Positions 1 to 11,883 of a stretch of DNA of 64,000 nt are shown piece by piece. Position 1 is the first letter of the stretch, and the number at the start of each line of letters is the position of its first letter. The position numbers were made by a program, and so were the translations under genes. The stretch comes from Kingdonia uniflora (Eukaryota > Streptophyta > Magnoliopsida > Ranunculales > Circaeasteraceae): assembly GCA_014058105.1 (NCBI GenBank), contig JACGCM010000393.1:570899-634898 (forward strand). The letters are read 5' to 3'. The notes under the pieces were generated by a model. That model saw only the letters and a list, made by a program, of their open reading frames with translations. It was not told where the DNA came from and did no database searches.

Positions 1-438
1 AGGGAACATATTTTCCTTTAGAATTTTCAATACAATTATATAATTATTAGATGTTGCAGTAAATAAGAAGATTAGTATACAAGTATTCATCCCCGAAAAT
101 GTACTAGATTCAAAACTCGATTTTCCTGGAAAGATATTTTCTTTAAAATTTTTCAAAACCCCCATGTTATCATTGATATTCCAAAAAATGTGATAGGTGG
201 TTATGACAAAGCAATTCCGTGAGGCATTCTCAAAATTAAATTTTTTCAAAAAGATGTTTTCTTTTAGTAGAAGAAAAACTATATAACATATTTCTAGATG
301 TGGGGATCGGGGAACAATTGACTCTAACAAACATTTAAAATTTATGTGCCTAAAATCATAACTTATCTCAAGGGACTCATCCTGACCATTGACATGGATA
401 TTCTCTGGCTTAGGGACATGGCCAAGTTGAAACATATT

Positions 439-1572
439 TTAAGATACTAATGATTGTATCATTTCACGAATCTCTGGATCATTCGAGTCCTTAAAATAAT
501 TTAAACATTCATTAACAGAAATACAACAAGAATTATCTCCGTACAAGTCCTCAAAATCATTTATGGTCATGGTACCCCCATTAGGCCCGTGAAATGGAGA
601 TGTAGGCATAGGTATAGGTGTGGTTGGTGAAGGAGTAACCAAAACAAAATCAGCCTCTAATAATAATGGTATATCCTGCAAAGAAGGGTCATCCACCCAC
701 TGGTTTTCAACATCATAATTTATGTTAGGTGGACGCGGCTTATGAGAAAGCTGAGGTGACTCATAAGGATACTGAGAAGGAAATGACAAGTTGATAACAT
801 CTGTAACAGGTTCGGCAATGCCCAATTTCTTAACTTTGGTACAAATATCATCATCTATAAATTCCTTGCATATTATCGTATAATGAGACGATGATTCCAA
901 ATATTCATATTTTATCTCGACATCATCATCGTCAGAAAAATCATTAGAGGAGAGTAAAAAATATTCAGTTTCAGTCATAGTTTTCTCGAATGAATTTATT
1001 GGGTTGATCGATGGTTGAATTTGGAGGGATTTTTCAAGATCTTCTTGTGACATAGGATCATTGTCCTAAAAATATTCATCTTCTAAATCTGTCTCACAAT
1101 ATAGTATCCATTCACCCCACAGAGAAAATATTCCTTGATTACTCTTGAATTCATTCATTTCTAGATCACAAAGGGATTTAACTTTGGATTGTTCTTCTTC
1201 ATTGCTTAGAAGTTTTTCATGCTCTATTTTACTTCACGTAGTTGACAACTGAGTTATCTGAGTCTCTAATCTAGAGATAGAATGGGTCGTAGAAGTTTAA
1301 TTCACTAATATTTATTGTTGGAATTGCATCATTTGTTACTGAAATTGCACTAATTGTTACATGAAGAGAGCAAGGGTATCGTCTAAAAAAGGTTTAGGTG
1401 GATCGGGTGGGAACTGATTGGATGACTGGATGGACTGATGGGCCTGCATATATGAATATGATTGGAAAGGTTCCACGTATTGAGAATTTTGGTGATCCCA
1501 TGATTGAAAATGATTTTGAGGTTGTTGCAGGATGTTGAATTGTGAGATGTACGGATTCCAATGTTCTTGCAT
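439..1572 (-). pseudogene. Athila gag-like frame with acidic tail, interrupted
   Basis: The minus strand first encodes a Q/N/P-rich stretch (about 1572-1357). Next comes a short segment with SISRLETQITQLS, which resembles the SIRNLEVQ.GQLA segment of Athila Gag. Then follows a charged region and a 204-codon open frame (1053-439) beginning MSQEDLEK, rich in Asp/Glu and Pro. A TAG at about 1065 and further stops near 1245-1350 interrupt the frame, and at least one frameshift is likely. The acidic part recurs at 6620-7243. I do not recognise a function for it. No zinc knuckle is visible. Confidence 0.6.
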
Positions 1573-1748
1573 GTATGATATTTTAAAATAAAAGCAACAC
1601 CCAACGTAATAAATAACCAATCAAACTTAAACTCTAGCACATCAACATTTTTAGAAGTAATAATTAGGTATCTCCTATATTCTTCTATGTTCAAAATGGA
1701 TACGATGGCATAAGTTTTTGGTTCCTATACTCCCCTGCGTGCGCCACT

Positions 1749-2440
1749 ATGCTTGTACCAGCTAAAAGTATATGTTCAGTCTTCATGCCCGAGCGAGTCA
1801 CCTTATCGTACGTCAACACTCGAAAAGGTGACGTCGCAAACCTACAACCAGTATTTCACGGCGCTAGGTTGGGGCCGTATCCTACGAACCCGTGTTTGTA
1901 CCCCGTTTCGGTACACCTATCCGTTGGGTGATGAAATCCCACGGGAATCTTGCTACTCTTTTTTATTAACAGTTATGTTGAGGTTCAGGACGTTCAATTT
2001 TGGTGTGATACGAATTTATTTGTATCCCTAATGGGTGGTCCCACTTGTTGGAGAGCTTTTTGGGTGATGAAATCCCACAAGTCTTTAACAGTTTTTACCT
2101 TTACTAATGTTAGAATGAAAAAGAATATATTAAACACAACAAAAAGTCAATCCAACCACAACAATTTTTTATTAGAGCAGCGTGTATTTGCACAGTCCAC
2201 ACGACTTTATATGTTCTAGTGCCGGGGCAGAGCGGATATGTACCCCTTCTAGATGTCAAGTTTTAACAAGTACCAACCTACGGGAAGTGTTTCCCGGTGT
2301 AGCTGTGGCTGCCCCTTCACTTAGGGGGCGAAAGAAGTAAGTGCCCCTTTACTTAGGGGGTACAAGAATGATGGATTTGATGATGCTTTTAGCTTTGCGT
2401 ATTGTCCGTCTCATTTCCAACTTTGAGACTATCCGCTCAA
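1749..2440. repeat. Athila-family internal repeat R, copy 1
   Basis: About 0.6 kb, repeated at 4284-4865 in the same orientation and in the same position relative to leader and LTR. It is therefore part of the element family rather than a random insertion. It contains GCCCCTTCACTTAGGGGGC, which can form a short GC stem; this copy carries two tandem versions (about 2310 and 2343) and the other carries one. Plus-strand open frames across it (e.g. 1753-2031) look like chance frames, because the element is transcribed on the minus strand. Confidence 0.6.
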
Positions 2441-2820
2441 AACAAGTGATTAATGAATACGGCATCCTTTATAGAGACATTTTTTTACTATTTTTTCAAA
2501 AGGCTGTAACTTACTAACGACTAAGCAGAAAAATATGATTTATAGCAATTCGGAAAGGGTTTTGAATTATCTAAAACTTTTGTAGAAAATATATTTCCCA
2601 ATTGTAAAGTATAGATGATCAAAAATGGTGAAGCATTCAAGAACAGACTTCGCAGCTACTGTAGCGCCAAAAGAGTTTGAGCCAATCACTCATTCACTTT
2701 GTTTCCGAATCCAAAAAAAGAAAAGAAAAAGAAAAATAAAAGAAAAACAAGAAAGAAAAATTGGCTTAAAATAAAACAACTCAAAAATAAAATACAACTT
2801 TGCAAGTCCAGTGAAGCGGC
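2441..2820 (-). mobile_element. Athila leader (post-PBS), copy A
   Basis: On the minus strand this follows the LTR and PBS. It matches the leaders at 24350-24525 and 59598-59763, and in inverted orientation 3853-4232. Shared landmarks are the stretch after GACTTGCAAAG, the pyrimidine-rich run, and a block with TGAAGTCTGTCCCTGAAT-like sequence. The PBS here reads TGGCGCCGCTTCACTGGAC on the minus strand (about 2803-2823), diverged from TGGCGCCGTTGTCGGGGA. Confidence 0.6.
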
Positions 2821-2830
2821 GCCAAAAACT

Positions 2831-3852
2831 TGATCGATTATAAACCGACATCTTAAAAGACCCGCAAGCGCATGGTGTACCGTTAAGTACAAGGGTAAGC
2901 GGGTTCGTATCCCAAGAGACTTGTGGTACGAATTATACTTCAAGCTACTAGTTTTATCCAATTACAACGAGTTTTTGTATGTTTTGAAATAAAAAAAGAA
3001 CAAAATAAATTACAAGATAAATTGGAGTGGAAACCAAGGCATCGATTCCACTCCACCCTTTAAAACTCTTAGATAACATAAATAATTAAAGTAAATTATG
3101 AGTTCCCGTATCGCATATCCTTGGTCGGACATATGCAATACATCAAAATATACAAAAGATTTAGTAATTGGGAGTTACTCATAAGCCAACTTACTCAACC
3201 ATGGTCCGATTGATAAGTATAGATTATGTTCTCTTCTCCATGTTCCTAACCTATCTTGTTATGGTCTAACAAGATGGTTACATAGATTCATTATTCCTCC
3301 TAATCCTAGTTAAGGTCACGCACAGAATGAAGGAATACGAATATGTAAAATTTTGGGATAATGAGAAGGTAATTACTCTAACTAAGCTACACAATCTATT
3401 ATAAGGCTACATTGGGTGAAGCTTCATATAGCTTTGGCTAAGAAGATTAGCTACTCATCCCTTTGATCATTGCCATACTACTATTACTACGATAAAATTA
3501 AATGACAAAAACAAGAGAAATAATAAGCTTTATTGCTATGAACTTTGATTTACATTCTCCAAGATGATCCCTCATGGGTAGGATTCCCCACCTATTTATA
3601 GAGTATAGGAAGGGTTACTAAAAATCACCAATAATATAAAATCCCCTAAACAATGCCTAAAATCATGCATAACAACTCATGAGAATAATATATATATCTA
3701 ATTCTCTTCAATGGGCTTTCATGCATGGGTCTTTGGTTGACAACTTCAAATAAGAATCATTGTTGGAGTGCATCACCCTTGTTCTTCGTTAAAAACCAGA
3801 AAATTGTACGACTTGTTTATCATGTGACCAATTTCTGTAAATACAAACAAAA
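2831..3852 (-). mobile_element. Athila-type LTR A (truncated)
   Basis: On the minus strand the 3' end AATCGATCA lies at 2831. The 5' end is missing about 70 bp compared with the copy at 5514-6615. An LTR promoter TATA (CTATAAATA on minus) lies near 3595-3605. The truncation abuts an inverted copy of the family's own leader at 3853, giving a foldback of leader-LTR-leader. Confidence 0.8.
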
Positions 3853-3907
3853 TTAAGCCAATTTCTGCAAGGTTGCGTTTTATTTTAAGCCAATTTTTCT
3901 TTCTTGG

Positions 3908-3940
<33 letters not shown>

Positions 3941-4232
3941 TTTTTTGGATCTGGAAACAAAGTGATTGAGTGATTGGCTCAGACTTTCTTGACGTTACTG
4001 TATGTGTAAAGTCTGTCCCTAAATATTTTTAGGTTTTTGATTATCTATACTTCATAATTGGGAAATACGTTTGCTACAAAAGTTTTAGATAATTCAAAAC
4101 CCTTTCAGAATTGCTATAGATCATATTTTTCTGTTTAGTCGCTTGAGAGTTACAGCCTTTTGAAACAACAGTAAAAATAGTCTCAGTAAAGGACGCCGCT
4201 GTTCATTAATCACTTGTTTTGAGTCTTAGCAA
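3853..4232 (+). mobile_element. Athila leader, inverted copy
   Basis: Plus-strand match to the post-PBS leader, from GCAAGGTTGCGTTTTATTTT through the heavy poly-T run at 3907-3945 to the block ending before TGTTTTGAGTC. No PBS or LTR end precedes it; it starts directly at the truncated LTR A. With 2441-2820 it forms an imperfect inverted repeat of about 380 bp arms around LTR A. Confidence 0.6.
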
Positions 4233-4283
4233 TGCTAAATTCTAGAAAAATTCATTCTTAGCAATGCTAAATCACTCGGAACG

Positions 4284-4865
4284 GTGACGTCGCAAACCTA
4301 CAACCAGTATTTTGCGGTGCTAGGCTGGGGCCGTATCCTACGAACCCGTGCTTGTACCCAGTTCCGGTACACCTATCCGCTGGGTGATGTAATCCCGCGG
4401 GAATCTTGCTACTCTTTTTTATTAGCAGTTATGTTGAGGTCCGGGACGTTCAATTTTCTTGTGATATGAATTTCTTCGTACCCCTAATGGGTGGTCCCAC
4501 TTGTTGGAGAGCTTTTTTGGTGATAAAATCTCGCAAGTCTTTAACAGTTTTTACCTTTACCAATGTTGGAATGAAAAATAATATATTAAACACAACAATA
4601 GGTCAATCCAACCACAACAAATTTTATTAGAGCAGCGTGTCTTTGCACAGTCCACACGACTTTATATGTCCTAGTGCTGGGGCGGAGCAGATATGTACCC
4701 CTTCTAGATGTCAAGTTTTAACAAGTACCAACCTACGGGAAGTGTTTCCCGGTGTAGCTGTGGCTGCCCCTTCACTTAGGGGGCATGAGAAGGATGGATT
4801 TGATGATGTTTTTAGCTTTACGTATTATCCATCTCGTTTTCAACTTTGTGACTATTTTGCAAAAT
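4284..4865. repeat. Athila-family internal repeat R, copy 2
   Basis: Second copy of the repeat at 1749-2440, with many substitutions but the same order and the same flanking leader/LTR. It contains one GCCCCTTCACTTAGGGGGC stem near 4767. The stretch 4866-5069 between it and the leader is AT-rich and carries nothing I recognise. Confidence 0.6.
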
Positions 4866-5069
4866 AAGAGAAAAAGGATTAGTGAACTTGTGACAATAAT
4901 ATTAATTCAATTTCTAAGTTTATTGTAGTCTATGATATCCTGATTTTCAAATGCGCATATCTTTAAGATCGATTGTGAGAGAGCATTAAATAATATCAAT
5001 TTGGAAAGATAATTTAGAAAGGAAAGAAATTAAAGTAGGAAGTTTTCTAGAATTTTGCTTCCCTACCGC

Positions 5070-5513
5070 TCTAAACAAGTGATTAATGAATGCGGTGTTC
5101 TTAACGGAGACTGTTTTTGTATTGTTTTTTCAAAACGTTGTAACTCACAAACGACAAGACAGAAAAATATGATCTATATCAATTCCGAAAGGGTTTTGAA
5201 TTATCTAAAACTTTCGTAGCAAACGTATTTCCCAACTGTGAAGGATAGAATATCAAAAATGGTAAAAAAATTCAGGGACATACTTCACAGCTACTGTAGC
5301 GCCACAAACTCGAAATAATTTTTTTTTTTCATTTTTAAAAGCTAAACTAGAGAAACGATAATAATAGAAACACTATATGCTATTACCGGCCACTATACTA
5401 CTATACTACAACTTACTATAAAAAAATATAAATAACATAAAAGAAGGAAAAATCAGCTTAAAATAACATCTCAATAAAACGTATCTTAGTCCCAGGCAGC
5501 TGTGCCAAAAACT
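5070..5513 (-). mobile_element. Athila leader, copy B
   Basis: Minus-strand leader matching 2441-2820, with the same conserved block around TGCTACAGTAGC-like and TATCCTTCACAGTTGGGAAA-like sequence. The PBS remnant beside the LTR (TTTTTGGCACAGC on minus) is decayed. Confidence 0.55.
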
Positions 5514-6615
5514 TGATCGATTATAAACCGACGTCTTAAAAGACCCGCAAGCGCACGGTGTACCATTGAGTACATAGGAAAGCAGGGTCATATCCCAAGA
5601 GACTTGTAGTACGAATTATACTTCGAGTTACTAGTTTTATCCAATAACAACGAGTTTGTGTAGGTTTTGAAATTAAAAGAAGAACGAAACAAATTAGAAG
5701 ATAAATTGGAGTGGAAACCAAGACATCGATTCCACTCCACCCTTTGTAACCATTTAGATAGCATAAATAATTAAAGTAAATTACGAGTTCCCGTATCTCA
5801 TATCTTTGGTCGGGCATATGCAATACATCAAAAGATACAAGAGATTTAGTAATTGGGAACTACTCATAAACCAACTTACTCAACCATGGTCTGGTTGATA
5901 AATATGGATTATGTTCTCTTCTCAATGTTCATAGCCTATCTTGTTATGGTCCAACAAGATGGTTACATAGATTCATTATTCCTCCTAATCCTAGCTATGG
6001 TCAAACATAGGATGAAGGAATACGAATAAGCAATATTCCGGGATAAAGATAAAGTAATTACTCTAACTATGCTACACAATCTACATTAAGGCTACATTGG
6101 GTGGAGCTTCCTCTAGCCTTGGCTAAGAAGATTAACTACTCATCCCTTTGATCATTGCCATACTACTATTACTATGATAAAAGTAAAAAGAGAAGAACAA
6201 GAACTTTATTGTTTATTGAATTTTGATTTACACTCTCCAAGATGCTCTCATGGGTGAAATTCCCCTCCTATTTATAGAGTATAGGAAGGGTTACTAAATA
6301 TCACCATTAATATAAAATCCCCTAAACAATGCCTAAAATCATGCATAGATATTATAACTCATGAAAATAGTATCTATATCTAATTCTCTTCAATGGGCTT
6401 CCATACATAGGCCTTTGGTTGACAACTTCAAATGAGAATCATTGTTGGAGTGCATCACCCTTGTTCTTCGTTAAAAACTGGAAAAATGTACAACTTGTTT
6501 ATCATGTGACCAATTTCTGTAAATACAAACAAAAGTACTATTAGTGTCACATTTATTTAATAAATGACTAGGAAAATATAAATTTCGGAGTTGTACACGT
6601 AAATATTACATGTCT
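5514..6615 (-). mobile_element. Athila-type LTR B
   Basis: Near full-length LTR of about 1.1 kb on the minus strand: the 3' end ATCA is at 5514 and the 5' end TAGACA is at about 6615, where the first bases are lost. It contains the same TATA block (near 6272-6285) and the conserved ACGAAGAACAAGGGTGATGC block as the other copies. It abuts, head to head, a plus-oriented coding fragment of the same family. That is an inversion or recombination junction, not a normal insertion. Confidence 0.85.
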
Positions 6616-6619
6616 ATAC

Positions 6620-7243
6620 GAGGAATTTATAGATGATGATATTTGTACCAAAGTCAAGAAATTAGAAATTGTCGAATCTGTTACAGATGTTATCAACTTG
6701 TCATTTCCTTCTCAGTATCCTTATGAGTCACCTCAGCCTTGCCTTAAGTCGCGTCTACCTGACACAAATTACGATATTGAAAACCATTGGGTGGATGGCC
6801 CTTCTTTACAGGATATATCACTATTATTGGGGGTTGATTTTATTTTGATTACTCCTTCACCAATCCCCCCTATACCTATGCCTACATCTTCATTTCACAA
6901 GCCACTTGGGGGTACCATAATTGTTAATGAATTTGAGGATTTGTTGCGCGATAACTCTAATTGTACCTACCCTATTGATCAATGTTTGATTTATTTTAAG
7001 TACAAGCATTATCTTCTGAGTCTAGTACAAGCATTATCACCTGCAACTGAGTCATACCAACTTGAGCCCGACCCACAACCACCCGATCGAGATTCCTTTA
7101 ATGGTTCTAGTCACCTTTTGGAAAATGATGAATATCAAGATACATTTTTGGTGTATGGGGGTATACCTTGTATAATATCTCAAAGTGAGATTCCTCATAA
7201 ATTAAATAAGGAAAATCTTTATCCTGTGGGATTAGACTCTTGA
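6620..7243 (+). pseudogene. Acidic gag-like frame, 5'-truncated
   Basis: Open from the junction at 6620 to the stop at 7243 (the first ATG is at 6698). It aligns with the 204-codon frame at 439-1053: both share FIDDDICTKVKKL, TDVINLSFPSQYPYESPQ and a proline-rich PIPMPTS segment. It runs about 70 residues further at the C-terminus. The 5' end is cut by LTR B. The function is unknown to me; long conservation with conservative changes suggests it was under selection in the family. Confidence 0.55.
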
Positions 7244-8542
7244 GTTATTTTTATGTATCAGGATTTCATCAGCACAATTAGGTATAGATAAGGTGAACCA
7301 CGATTGTTCTATTATCTGGTTATTTAAGGATAAAGACAATTTTAGTGTTTATCGGTTATTTAAGGAGAACTTGCAACCTGGATAGTTCATCAATTATTGT
7401 ACTTTGTACCCCTTTAGATTTATATCATGACATTCAAGTTTGGGGGTACATACGTCTGGCTGAAGACGACAAAACTTAGCGCTTCCTAGGAGACAACCCA
7501 AGGCACATTCTGGTGAGAAGTTCCAGTTTTTTATTTCCCATTTCATGTATTAAATTTTGTTCTCAAACATTGAGGACAATGTTTTATTTAATATTGGGGG
7601 TAGAAAAACCATTTCTTTAAATGATTTTTGAAGAAAAGTGAAATAATGACACTTTGACAATTTATGATATATTTTTGACAAATTTCCAAACACTTAAACT
7701 GATTTTACCTTGACATAAATATTATTGAAAAACTTAAATTTTGAAATTGTACCAAGTATACACTAGAATATTTTGGAATATCTTAAGCTAGATATAATAT
7801 TTTTTTATTAGCGACTAATTTCAGTTAACTTGGCATATTTTGAAAACGTGCACTTCACTGTAGATTCTCACAAGTAACATTTTCTTCTGAGTCTAGGTCA
7901 TGATGGGGCACCATACCCTGACAACCTTAGTTAACTGGCGGGGATTGATGACTGAAAACTCCTTGTAACGGAGGCTTCACTGAGAAACAATATACTCAAC
8001 AAGAAAATGCTTGCAAAACAAAAGAAAAAAGAAAAATTCTAGGAAGACGAATTGACTAAGGCACTTGTCGAATTGACCATTAAATTTATTCCAGCAAGAA
8101 CTAGACTACCAAAAACTGAGTAAATTATTCTAGACAACGTATTAGGCGATACAACTATTTTTATTGTACACTCAAATATAGCTAAAACAAAATACTTGAA
8201 TCTCTTTCTAATCTTGAGGTAGTACCTCTAGTTTCGGATAAGCTTAAAATATTTTTTGATATACTTGGGAGAATAACAAGCTTAAGGATTTTTTTCATTA
8301 GTATATTTTTGTCACAACTAAGTAAAGATAAGTTCACAGAAAATGAGTCATGTATATTCTAGAATTGTTTAAAATGTCATTATTGACTTTACTGGGTATA
8401 GTCACTGCAAACCCTCACGAGACAACACTCGTCCACCAGGCTAAACCTGGGGGTTTAATGGCTTGTTGCATACGCTAAATGCAACCGCGTGACATGGGAA
8501 AATGGTTTTTGTTTACTTTTGCTCGAGGACTAGCAAAAATAT

Positions 8543-8557
8543 AAGTTTGAGGGTATT
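8543..8557 (+). promoter_or_regulatory. Polypurine tract of Athila 3' LTR
   Basis: AAGTTTGAGGGTATT lies immediately upstream of the LTR start TGATAGACA. Its position and G-rich core fit the plus-strand priming site of a retrotransposon. Confidence 0.55.
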
Positions 8558-9645
8558 TGATAGACACATAATATTTACGTGTACAACTCCTAAATTTATA
8601 TCTACCTAATTATTTATTAAATAAATGTGACACTAATAGTACTTTTGTTTGTATTTACAGAAATCGGTCACATGATAAACAAGTCCTACATTTTTTTGGT
8701 TTTTAACGAAGAACAAGGGTGATGCACTCCAACAATGATTCTCATTTGAAGTTGTCAACCAAAGGCCCATGCATGGAAGCCCATTGAAGAGAATTAGATA
8801 TAGATATTATTTTCACGAGTTGTAATATATATGCGTGATTTTAGGCATTGTTTAGGCGATTTTATATTAATGGTGATATTTTGTAACCCTTCCTATACTC
8901 TATAAATAGGAGGGGAATCCCACCCATGAGAGATAATCTTGGAGAGTATAAATATCTAGATTCAATAAGCAATAAAGTTCTTGTTCTTCTCTTTTTCTTA
9001 TTTTTTTACTTTTATCGTAGTAATAGTAGTATGGCAATGATCAAATGGATGAGTTGCTAATCTTCTTAGCCAAGGCTAGAGGAAGCTCTGCCCAATATAG
9101 CCTTAGTATAGATTGTGTAACTTAGTTAGAGTAATTACTCTATCTTTATCCTGGAATATTATATATTCGTATTCTTTCATCCTAGGCTTGACCATAGCTG
9201 GGATTAGGAGGAATAAGGAATATAAGTAACCATCTTGTTTGACCATAATAAGATAGGTTAGGAACATGGAGAAGAGAACTTAATCCATGCTTATCAACCG
9301 GACCATGGTTGAATAAGTTGGCTTATAGGTAGTTCCTAATCAATAATTATTTTATCTCATGATGTATTGCATATACCCGACCAAGAATATGCGATACGGG
9401 AATTCGTGAATACTCTAACTAGGTACACTATCTCAAAGTTACAACGGATGGAGTAGAATCACGCCTTGGTTTCCTCTCCAATCGTATCAACACTTTTTCT
9501 AGTTTGTGTTTTATTTTAATTTCTTTACTTATAAAAACCCAAAACTTATTCTTAGTCTCTTAGGATACGACCCCGCTTACCCTTGGTACTTAACGGTACA
9601 CCGTGCGCGTGCGGGTCTTTTAAGACGTCGGTTTATAATCGATCA
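8558..9645 (+). mobile_element. Athila-type 3' LTR C
   Basis: Runs from TGATAGACA to AATCGATCA, 1088 bp, with terminal TGAT/ATCA inverted bases. The TATA block CTATAAATAG is near 8899-8908. The right flank lies inside LINE coding sequence, so the LTR/element landed in the LINE or was joined to it. A matching target duplication cannot be found because the 5' end of this element is rearranged. Confidence 0.85.
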
Positions 9646-11091
9646 AGATACTATCTCCCTCTTAGATAAGTGACTTAGGCCACTTGTAGACTGCCATATT
9701 ATGTATGGGTATACTGTTAAGAACTGACTTTGCTAGAGCAACTCTTCCCTAAAAAGAAATTATGCTCCCAGTCCAGCTGTTTGCCATTTTTATGATTTTT
9801 TTCAATAAGTGGTCTAAGAGCTTGTTTTGTAACTCTTCCTTGATTGAGGGGAATTCCCAAATATGTTTCTTGAAATTTGCCTTCTTTGAGTCCAAATATC
9901 TCAGAGATAACACTTTTTCTTGTTATAAGAATACTACTCATGAAAATCTTGCTTTTCTCCACACTAATCTCTTGCCCAGACACCTTCTGATAATCTGTGA
10001 GAATGCCCATAAGCTGCCTTAGACACCTGGTCTTCCCATTCACAAAGACAAAGATATCATCTGCAAATAATAAGTGAGTGAATCCATGTGTAAACTTTGT
10101 TGATGTCATGGCTTGTATTCTTCCTTATTCTTTACCCTTGTGGAGGTTAATGCTAAGTATGTCTTCCGTTATTACAAACAGGATTGGGGATAGAGGATCT
10201 CCCTGCTTGATCCCCCTAAACATCTGGAAGAAACTTGATGGTTTGCCATTAATGGGGATAAACATCATACTATTGTTGATAAAAGTTTGTATCCAAGAGC
10301 AGAATTTCTAATTTAATCCAAAAACGTCTAAGGTTGTGATGAGATACTCACAGCTAAGGGTGTCATAGGCTTGACTGATATCAATCTTGAGTGCCACATT
10401 GCCACCTTTTCTCTTGACCTTCATTTCATTCACCATTTTAGAGGCCATACAAATGTTGTTATGTATTCTTCTATTCTTGATAAAGGCACTTTGGTCTCTA
10501 GAAACAAACCTATCAGCAATAGGAGAAGGTCTAGTAGCGGGAATCTTTGTTATAACTTTAAAGATAAAGTTACTAAGATATATTGGCCTGTAGTGTTGAA
10601 CCGATGAGGGTTTTTTGATTTTAGGGACCAAGACAATGATGTTAAAGTTGAAAGTCAAAAGGAGCATACCATCTAGAAAGAAAGAAGATATCCCAAAGTA
10701 TATATCAGAACATAGAATCTCCCAGTATTTTCGATAAAAGGTTCCAGAGAATCCATCAGGTCCGGGGGTGCTGTTGTTATCCATAGAAAAAACTACTTCT
10801 TTAATCTCCTCATTGGTTGGGCAAGAAGTAAGAATCGTATTTTCTTCTCCTTGCACTCGGTTTGGAAGCTGTTCAAAGAGTGTTGAGCAGTGTTGAGTGT
10901 CTTTAGTAGAGAATTTGGAGGTGTAGTAATTGATGATATGTTTATGTATGAGGGTTGGACTAGTAATGACTCTTCCCGTGCTATCTTTAATTTCAATGAT
11001 AAGAGCTTTTACATTCCAACCATTTGATCCTCGATCTTTGCCTCCAATCCATCTCCTCAGTTTCCTCCCACCTGTTAAGGAATTTTGTTTG
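9646..11091 (-). pseudogene. LINE reverse transcriptase remnant
   Basis: Minus-strand non-LTR reverse transcriptase. In order it shows NNSTPGPDGFSGTFYRKYW (10790-10730), VPKIKKPSSVQHYRPIYLSN, DQSAFIKNRRIHNN, ALKIDISQAYDTLSCEYL (10400-10345), GIKQGDPLSPILF (about 10210-10175) and FADDIFVF (10065-10042, the catalytic YADD-type box). Stops at about 10310 and 10127 and after 9717 make it dead. It continues upstream, across the LTR element at 11092-14656, into the endonuclease at 14657-15357. It resembles plant L1-like LINEs. Confidence 0.85.
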
Positions 11092-11615
11092 TGTAATGAC
11101 CTATTTGCTAGGAGGTCGAAAACACGTCTTACACCAGTGAAATATAGAAAATGTAGATAGACTACCAGCTATAAACACAGAGTTTAGCGTGGAAAACCTT
11201 TAAATAGGTGACAAACCACGACTTCTTCCTGAGGATTTTGAAAGAGTGAGTTGTTTATAGAGTGCTAATCTATTACATGGAGAGAGATAGATGTGTGTGT
11301 GGTTCTGAGAGATCATCAGATCTGCCTCCCCTTTTGTGTGTTCCTCTGCTCATTTATATAGGTCTCATAATACGACCGTTATGAGCTTTAATGTGGGAGG
11401 TTACAAACGTTACAATATTGATGAGTCTTGACGAGTCTTCATGTAGGTCGAGTAACTCTTTAACTGCTCCATAATGTATCTTGAATGTGCCACGTGTTTG
11501 CTGATGAGGTCGGACGCTGAGACCTGAGCTTGAATTTCCGAACTGGCTTTGTATTTAGTCGAGCTAGAGCTCGAATATTGGCTTTAAGTCGAGTATTAGA
11601 AATAAGTCCATTACA
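11092..11615 (-). repeat. LTR (3') of LTR element in LINE
   Basis: Begins TGTAATGACC and ends CATTACA on plus; about 90% or better like the LTR at 14142-14656, with a few substitutions and small indels. A minus-strand TATA near 11355-11365 is followed by a CT/GA-rich stretch. Confidence 0.85.
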
Positions 11616-11749
11616 TATGCCCCGTCTCAGCCAATAGCACGAGAAGCATTAGGGGTGAGTGGTGTTGGTTGAGAAAAGGCTCTGATCTCTGAATAAGTAG
11701 GCTGTATAGTTGGATTGGTTGAACCAATAACCAACTGTTCGAATGTCAG

Positions 11750-11880
11750 AGAATGTATGAGAATGTATGATGATGTATGAGAATGCATGATAATGTAGTA
11801 AAATGTATGATGATGTATAATGATGTAGTAGAATGCATGATAATGTAGTAAAATATATGATCATGACAATGTATGATAGT
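11750..11880. repeat. GAATGTATGA-type microsatellite region
   Basis: Degenerate repeats of ATGTATGA/ATGCATGATAATGTAG over about 130 bp, directly before the 119-bp array. Noncoding. Confidence 0.7.
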
Positions 11881-11883
11881 ATG

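Larger units (their letters stand above)
1..2830 (-). mobile_element. Athila-type internal region, copy A (minus)
   Basis: Read on the minus strand this runs from the LTR at 2831-3852 through a primer-binding site, a leader (2820-2441), a family repeat (2440-1749) and a gag-like frame (1572-439). Positions 438-1 are AT-rich and I see nothing codable there. No protease, reverse transcriptase or integrase motif is present, so this is a non-autonomous or pol-deleted copy. The Athila assignment rests on the tRNA-Asp-type PBS seen in sister copies and on gag features. The far end lies outside the window. Confidence 0.7.
6616..8557 (+). mobile_element. Athila-type internal 3' region, copy C (plus)
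   Basis: Plus-oriented internal fragment ending in a 3' LTR. It holds the acidic frame (6620-7243), then TTAGCGCTTCCTAGGAGACA at about 7476-7495, close to the GCGCTTxxTGGGAGGCAACCCAAG segment that I know from Athila-like elements after the coding region. The rest to 8557 is noncoding. A purine-rich AAGTTTGAGGGTATT lies directly before the LTR. No pol motifs are seen, so pol is deleted or was never present. Confidence 0.7.

Noticed and set aside
1753..2219. Plus frames in repeat R
   Set aside because: The element reads on the minus strand and the frames are not kept between the two R copies.
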